Below are positions 60,582 to 64,000 of a DNA stretch of 64,000 nucleotides, one piece after another. The position numbers and the translations under genes were made by a program. The notes under the pieces are model-generated. The model had not been told where the DNA came from. It made no database searches and was given only the letters and a program-made list of their open reading frames with translations. Numbering within the stretch: position 1 is the stretch's first letter; each line of letters opens with the position of its first letter. Source of the stretch: Gordionus sp. m RMFG-2023 (Eukaryota > Nematomorpha > Gordioida > Chordodea > Parachordodidae); the NCBI RefSeq assembly GCF_954871325.1, contig NC_088775.1, forward strand, positions 15,415,561-15,479,560, given 5' to 3'.

Positions 60582-61283
60582 GGTTCCTTTGACAGCTATA
60601 TAGCCTTAATACGAATTTAAGTTGTAGGAGGTATATTAATATATTTAGGAAACTAAGCATTGAGAGGTATAAATTTTTCAAAAGAACAAAGATTTTCAAG
60701 AGTGATATATTCACAGATCAGTACTTACTGTTATGAAGCTAAATTAACAGAATATTTAATTAAAGGATCAAGACTATTCTCAGGATTATGTGTAAACACG
60801 GATTTTAATTCTTTATTATAGCATAAATTCTCTGTAAAATGAATTTTGTTATAATCTTTAAAATTGTGCCATGGTATTTTCTTTAATTAAATAATAATAA
60901 ACTTGAGAACAAATTAATATAAATTTTTTTTAATTATTAAATACATTATATCTTAAATGAAACATCTATGTTAATATTAAAATATTTTAAAGTAAGAAAA
61001 TAACTTAAGCATTAAAATGATATGCAATTATGTGTGTATGATATATATTTAAATAAAATGATGCTGCCATATATATATTAATTTTAAAATGATTTATTCA
61101 TTGATTTAGCATTAAAATTGTGCATTAAAATATATTTAGGTTTTTACCTATACATTGAAGATTTAATTATGTATGATATATTTTAACTAATTTTAGCAGA
61201 AGATTGTATATATTAATACTAAAATAAATTCAGAATAAAATTTAAGAATTAGGATTTTAATGAGATTGCCTTAATAGTAGAAT

Positions 61284-61680
61284 GTATTGGCGTGTCCAAT
61301 GGTTCTGGGTGGAGACTGGCTGAAGTTTTTATACATTTTATAGAGTATGCTAAACCCAGTCCTGAAATTATTCTAGATAATTAAATATCTCATCAATGTA
61401 TTGAAGTCATTGAGCTCTGCTCTGACGACATTGTTTTAGTGACTCTCCCTCCCTGTTGCACCCATAAACTCCAACCATTGGATATAACCGTTTTTGGACC
61501 TCTTAAAAAATATTACAATAGTGCCTTGGATGCATGGATGAGAATGCAACCGGGGAAAATTTTATTATTCATGATATCCCTGGAGTGGTAAAGGAGATTC
61601 TTCCAAATGCTACCTCGGCTTCAAATATTCAGAACTTGAATCCTCGAGTATTTGACCCCTAAATATTTTAATAATAATAA
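61284..61680 (+). pseudogene. pogo/Tigger-type DDE transposase fragment
   Basis: The frame reads WRLAEVFIHFIEYAKPSPE and IILDN, then a stop exactly where the DNH/DNA box continues. It goes on SHQCIEVIELC, IVLVTLPPCCTHKLQPLDIT, VFGPLKKYYNSALDAWMR and MQPGK. This is the second half of the DDE_1 domain. A frameshift follows near 61570 (DIPGVVKEIL in another frame). The N-terminal helix-turn-helix and first Asp block are missing. It is a dead copy. Confidence 0.8.
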
Positions 61681-62210
61681 AGATCTGAATGAGATTCAAC
61701 TAAATTTATCTGTAATTACTTCGCAACTATCTTTCAATCATAGTCCACCTCCAAGTTCATCTTCTCAGATGGAAATCGATTTTACTATGATACCTCTTAA
61801 TGCTTAGTTTTTTAAATATATTAATATACCTCCCATAACTTAAATTCGTATTAAAGGCTATAGCTGTCAAAGGAACCTTTGATTGCCTTTTGATTATATC
61901 ATTATTTTCTTTGTTTGTTTTTCTGACATATGTTCAAACCATTTTGCAAAATCAGAAATGGTAATTTACTGAATGTATGTAAAAGGATAAGACGCCCCCC
62001 GCAAATACCTTCCTCAGTTCCTCAAGATCATTTAAAAATTAAATTTACTATATTAAATTAACATAATGATTGTCAATATTTTTATATAAAATAGAGATTT
62101 TTTTATCATTTAGAAATAATATTAAGTCTGGACAACTTTTATAAAAAAAGTTACTTTGGGTATGTTAAAATTTGCTTTTAAAATTTATGATGAGCTATTT
62201 TGTCCGAAAC

Positions 62211-63727
62211 ATTAATTTTTTGGTAGGAGAAGCCGTATTTTATTTGATTTATTAAGATCAAAGGAGGTTTAGTCCATAGGGCATGTAAAATATGAATGTA
62301 CCTTTCGTCATATGATTTTGGCACTATAATTTGGGAGTGAGGTAAAAAGATGTATAAATGGGGTCATTATCAAAAATTTCGGCCAATTAAGTTGCGTACA
62401 ATTTAAAGATGGTTGTGGGAAATCCAGCATTGTGATCAATTGAAACCGAGGAAGAAATAATTGGAAATCCGATATATTCCTTTTGCATTTTAAATATATA
62501 TAATCATAGAGCCAAAGATTGTAAAAGAGGAAAGGAAAGAGGGGATGAAAATATGTAAGAACAACGTTAAGAATGTAAACCTAATTTAAAAAATTTGACC
62601 GATGGCAACCGTACTTACACACATTTGACCATAACGTGATAGTGCCCTTGGATTACTATCATATGCTCAAGAATGGGAACGGTCTTGAAAACGATAGATC
62701 TCTACCGTGATTCCAAGTGACCGGTTTTTTGTTGTTGTTTAACCGAATTTAATTTTTGATAGAGTAAAATACTTCTTTGACAAACTTACTGTTTTCATAT
62801 TTCAAAATAAAAATTCTAAAAATTAAAATAACTTATCTAGAAAAATAAAATATACAAAAAAATATTTAATTAATAAGTAAGGAAACTTAAAAACAAAAGA
62901 CCGGTCCGGACTGTGGTCCTCAAAAAGAATGGTCCCGGTCTAAGACCGATAGGACAGAACCGCGAACCTTCACTAGTTAATACCTTCGCCATACCAATAA
63001 CCTTAGAGGTACTTCCGAATGCCTCCTATTCAAGTACGGATGAAAGAGGGGAGATATGGATATAATAATGAGTCTATCAGGCGTGCTAGCAAAGGAGATA
63101 CAAGAGTAAAAGTACTAGGAAAAACAGAAAGGGAGGCCTCCCCAGGGACCTAAATGTCCGGGGGGGGCTTGACGCACTACTCGGTTCGGAAAACCCCTGT
63201 AACATAAGGACAATAGATCCGGAGTTTTGTAAATGAGGGCATCGTAATTAGCCAGGATTCTGTGTCTAAATTTTTTGATATCTCACCGTTAATTATAATT
63301 AAGGTAAATTTTTTCTGAATCATTATTAAATGTTGAACATTATGTTGAAAAATTGGGAATGAAACACAACTAAAATGAAGAAGTTATTTAATAATTTAAG
63401 AACATAATGGGTACAATAAATTCTATTCAAATTAAAAATACTGTTATTTCTTATATCTTAATCTCCTCGAAAACTACTCTGTGATGATTGAATCAATATA
63501 ATCTACTAACATTCAATAGTGTTGCTTTTTTTAGTTACAGAAGGGAGGTTTATTTTAAAAATATTCTTAATAATGTACCGCTTTATTTTTGTTATTAACG
63601 TTAACATTTTCTGAATCACACTAAACTTGATTCTGATTTTCACAATTGGTGCCTAATTGGCTAGAATTCATAGATGAGTTTAGTCACAATTTTTAATGTT
63701 GTATTTTTTAAATGTGAATATAAGGAA
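62211..63727. other. non-coding, with a GC-richer island at 62900-63260
   Basis: 62900-63260 (GACCGGTCCGGACTG, GGAGGCCTCCCCAGGGACC, a G8 tract) stands out from the AT-rich surroundings. ACCGGT-containing blocks near 62720 and 62902 face each other and may be the ends of an old element. No open frame or RNA signal recognised. Confidence 0.35.
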
Positions 63728-63839
63728 TTAATTAATCTTAAAGTCAGGGATATAACTAAATGTACTATCTTTATTATTAAAAATTGATTCTAATATATAT
63801 TTTATTAGAAAGCCTTTGGAAGTTTTTAAAGTTATTTGG

Positions 63840-63905
63840 TATCCAACAAGAGTAAGTGCTATTTTATGATCTATTTTATAATCTATTTTATAATCTAATA
63901 TAATA
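63840..63905. repeat. ATTTTATAATCT tandem repeat, ~13-bp unit
   Basis: Three units of CTATTTTATAATCT or CTATTTTATGATCT. An 88-codon minus-strand frame passes through it (DYKIDYKIDHKI), which is a product of the repeat; I recognise no family in the rest of that frame. Confidence 0.6.
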
Positions 63906-64000
63906 TCAGTATTGAACACACTCTTTTTGGTGACGTGAAAAGATTGATTTATCAATTGTACGTTAAAGAATGTTATTTCGAAATAGTTGACCAAGACCAG

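Larger units (their letters stand above)
57187..62210 (+). mobile_element. pogo/Tigger-like DNA transposon with long inverted ends, split by an LTR fossil
   Basis: 57320-57639 is the reverse complement of 61893-62210, and 60582-60648 is the reverse complement of 61812-61878. On the right these two blocks adjoin. On the left they are separated by 2.9 kb of inserted LTR-element DNA, so the original left inverted end was ~400 bp. AGTAGGGGAGACC at 57187 matches the terminus of the 20817 element and may be the true left tip; the right tip is not seen. Transposase remnants lie at 61284-61680. Confidence 0.7.

Noticed and set aside
63728-63994. 88-codon minus-strand frame as a gene
   Set aside because: Part of it is a 13-bp tandem repeat and the rest matches nothing I know; kept only as a repeat.
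1-64000. CRISPR arrays or operon-like gene clusters
   Set aside because: No regularly spaced repeats with unique spacers; genes are isolated and spliced, as expected of an animal genome.

Overview
The window is very AT-rich animal DNA (roughly three quarters A+T by eye). It has GT-AG introns, few genes and many mobile elements. The families seen are hAT, pogo/Tigger and MULE-like DNA transposons, MITEs, an RTE-like LINE, a Ty3/Gypsy fossil, a probable small LTR element, tRNA-like sequences and satellites. The three recognisable host genes (a SIRT4-type sirtuin, a CABIT-domain protein and a LITAF-domain protein) fit an invertebrate metazoan. I cannot name the phylum from the sequence.

Layout. 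0.9-1.7 kb: SIRT4-like exon on the minus strand with one in-frame stop. 1.9-10.2 kb: a TIR element packed with tandem repeats, two satellites, a hAT relic, a LINE 3' tail and a dispersed AAGAT-tailed repeat. 11.2-13.9 kb: a MULE-like transposase scrap, a hAT element with a perfect 8-bp target-site duplication, and a tRNA-like/SINE head. 14-29 kb: MITE ends, a long foldback, a pogo-like element with 12-bp inverted ends, a hAT relic and a second hAT element with a perfect 8-bp duplication. 29.3-31.9 kb: a two-exon CABIT gene. 34.5-41 kb: an RTE-like LINE inserted into one copy of a 356-bp repeat whose uninterrupted copy lies 2.3 kb away. 41.4-41.7 kb: a two-exon LITAF gene that is too short to show as one open frame. 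42-57 kb: mostly empty DNA with MITEs, an LTR-flanked element and a third hAT element. 57.2-62.2 kb: a pogo-like DNA transposon with long inverted ends, carrying a Gypsy fossil inside its left end.

The three host genes show no common pathway and look like an ordinary gene-poor interval. I did not find a convincing new biological system. The most useful results are the genes read across introns (LITAF, CABIT), the SIRT4 stop codon, and element boundaries fixed by target-site duplications or by an empty-site paralogue.
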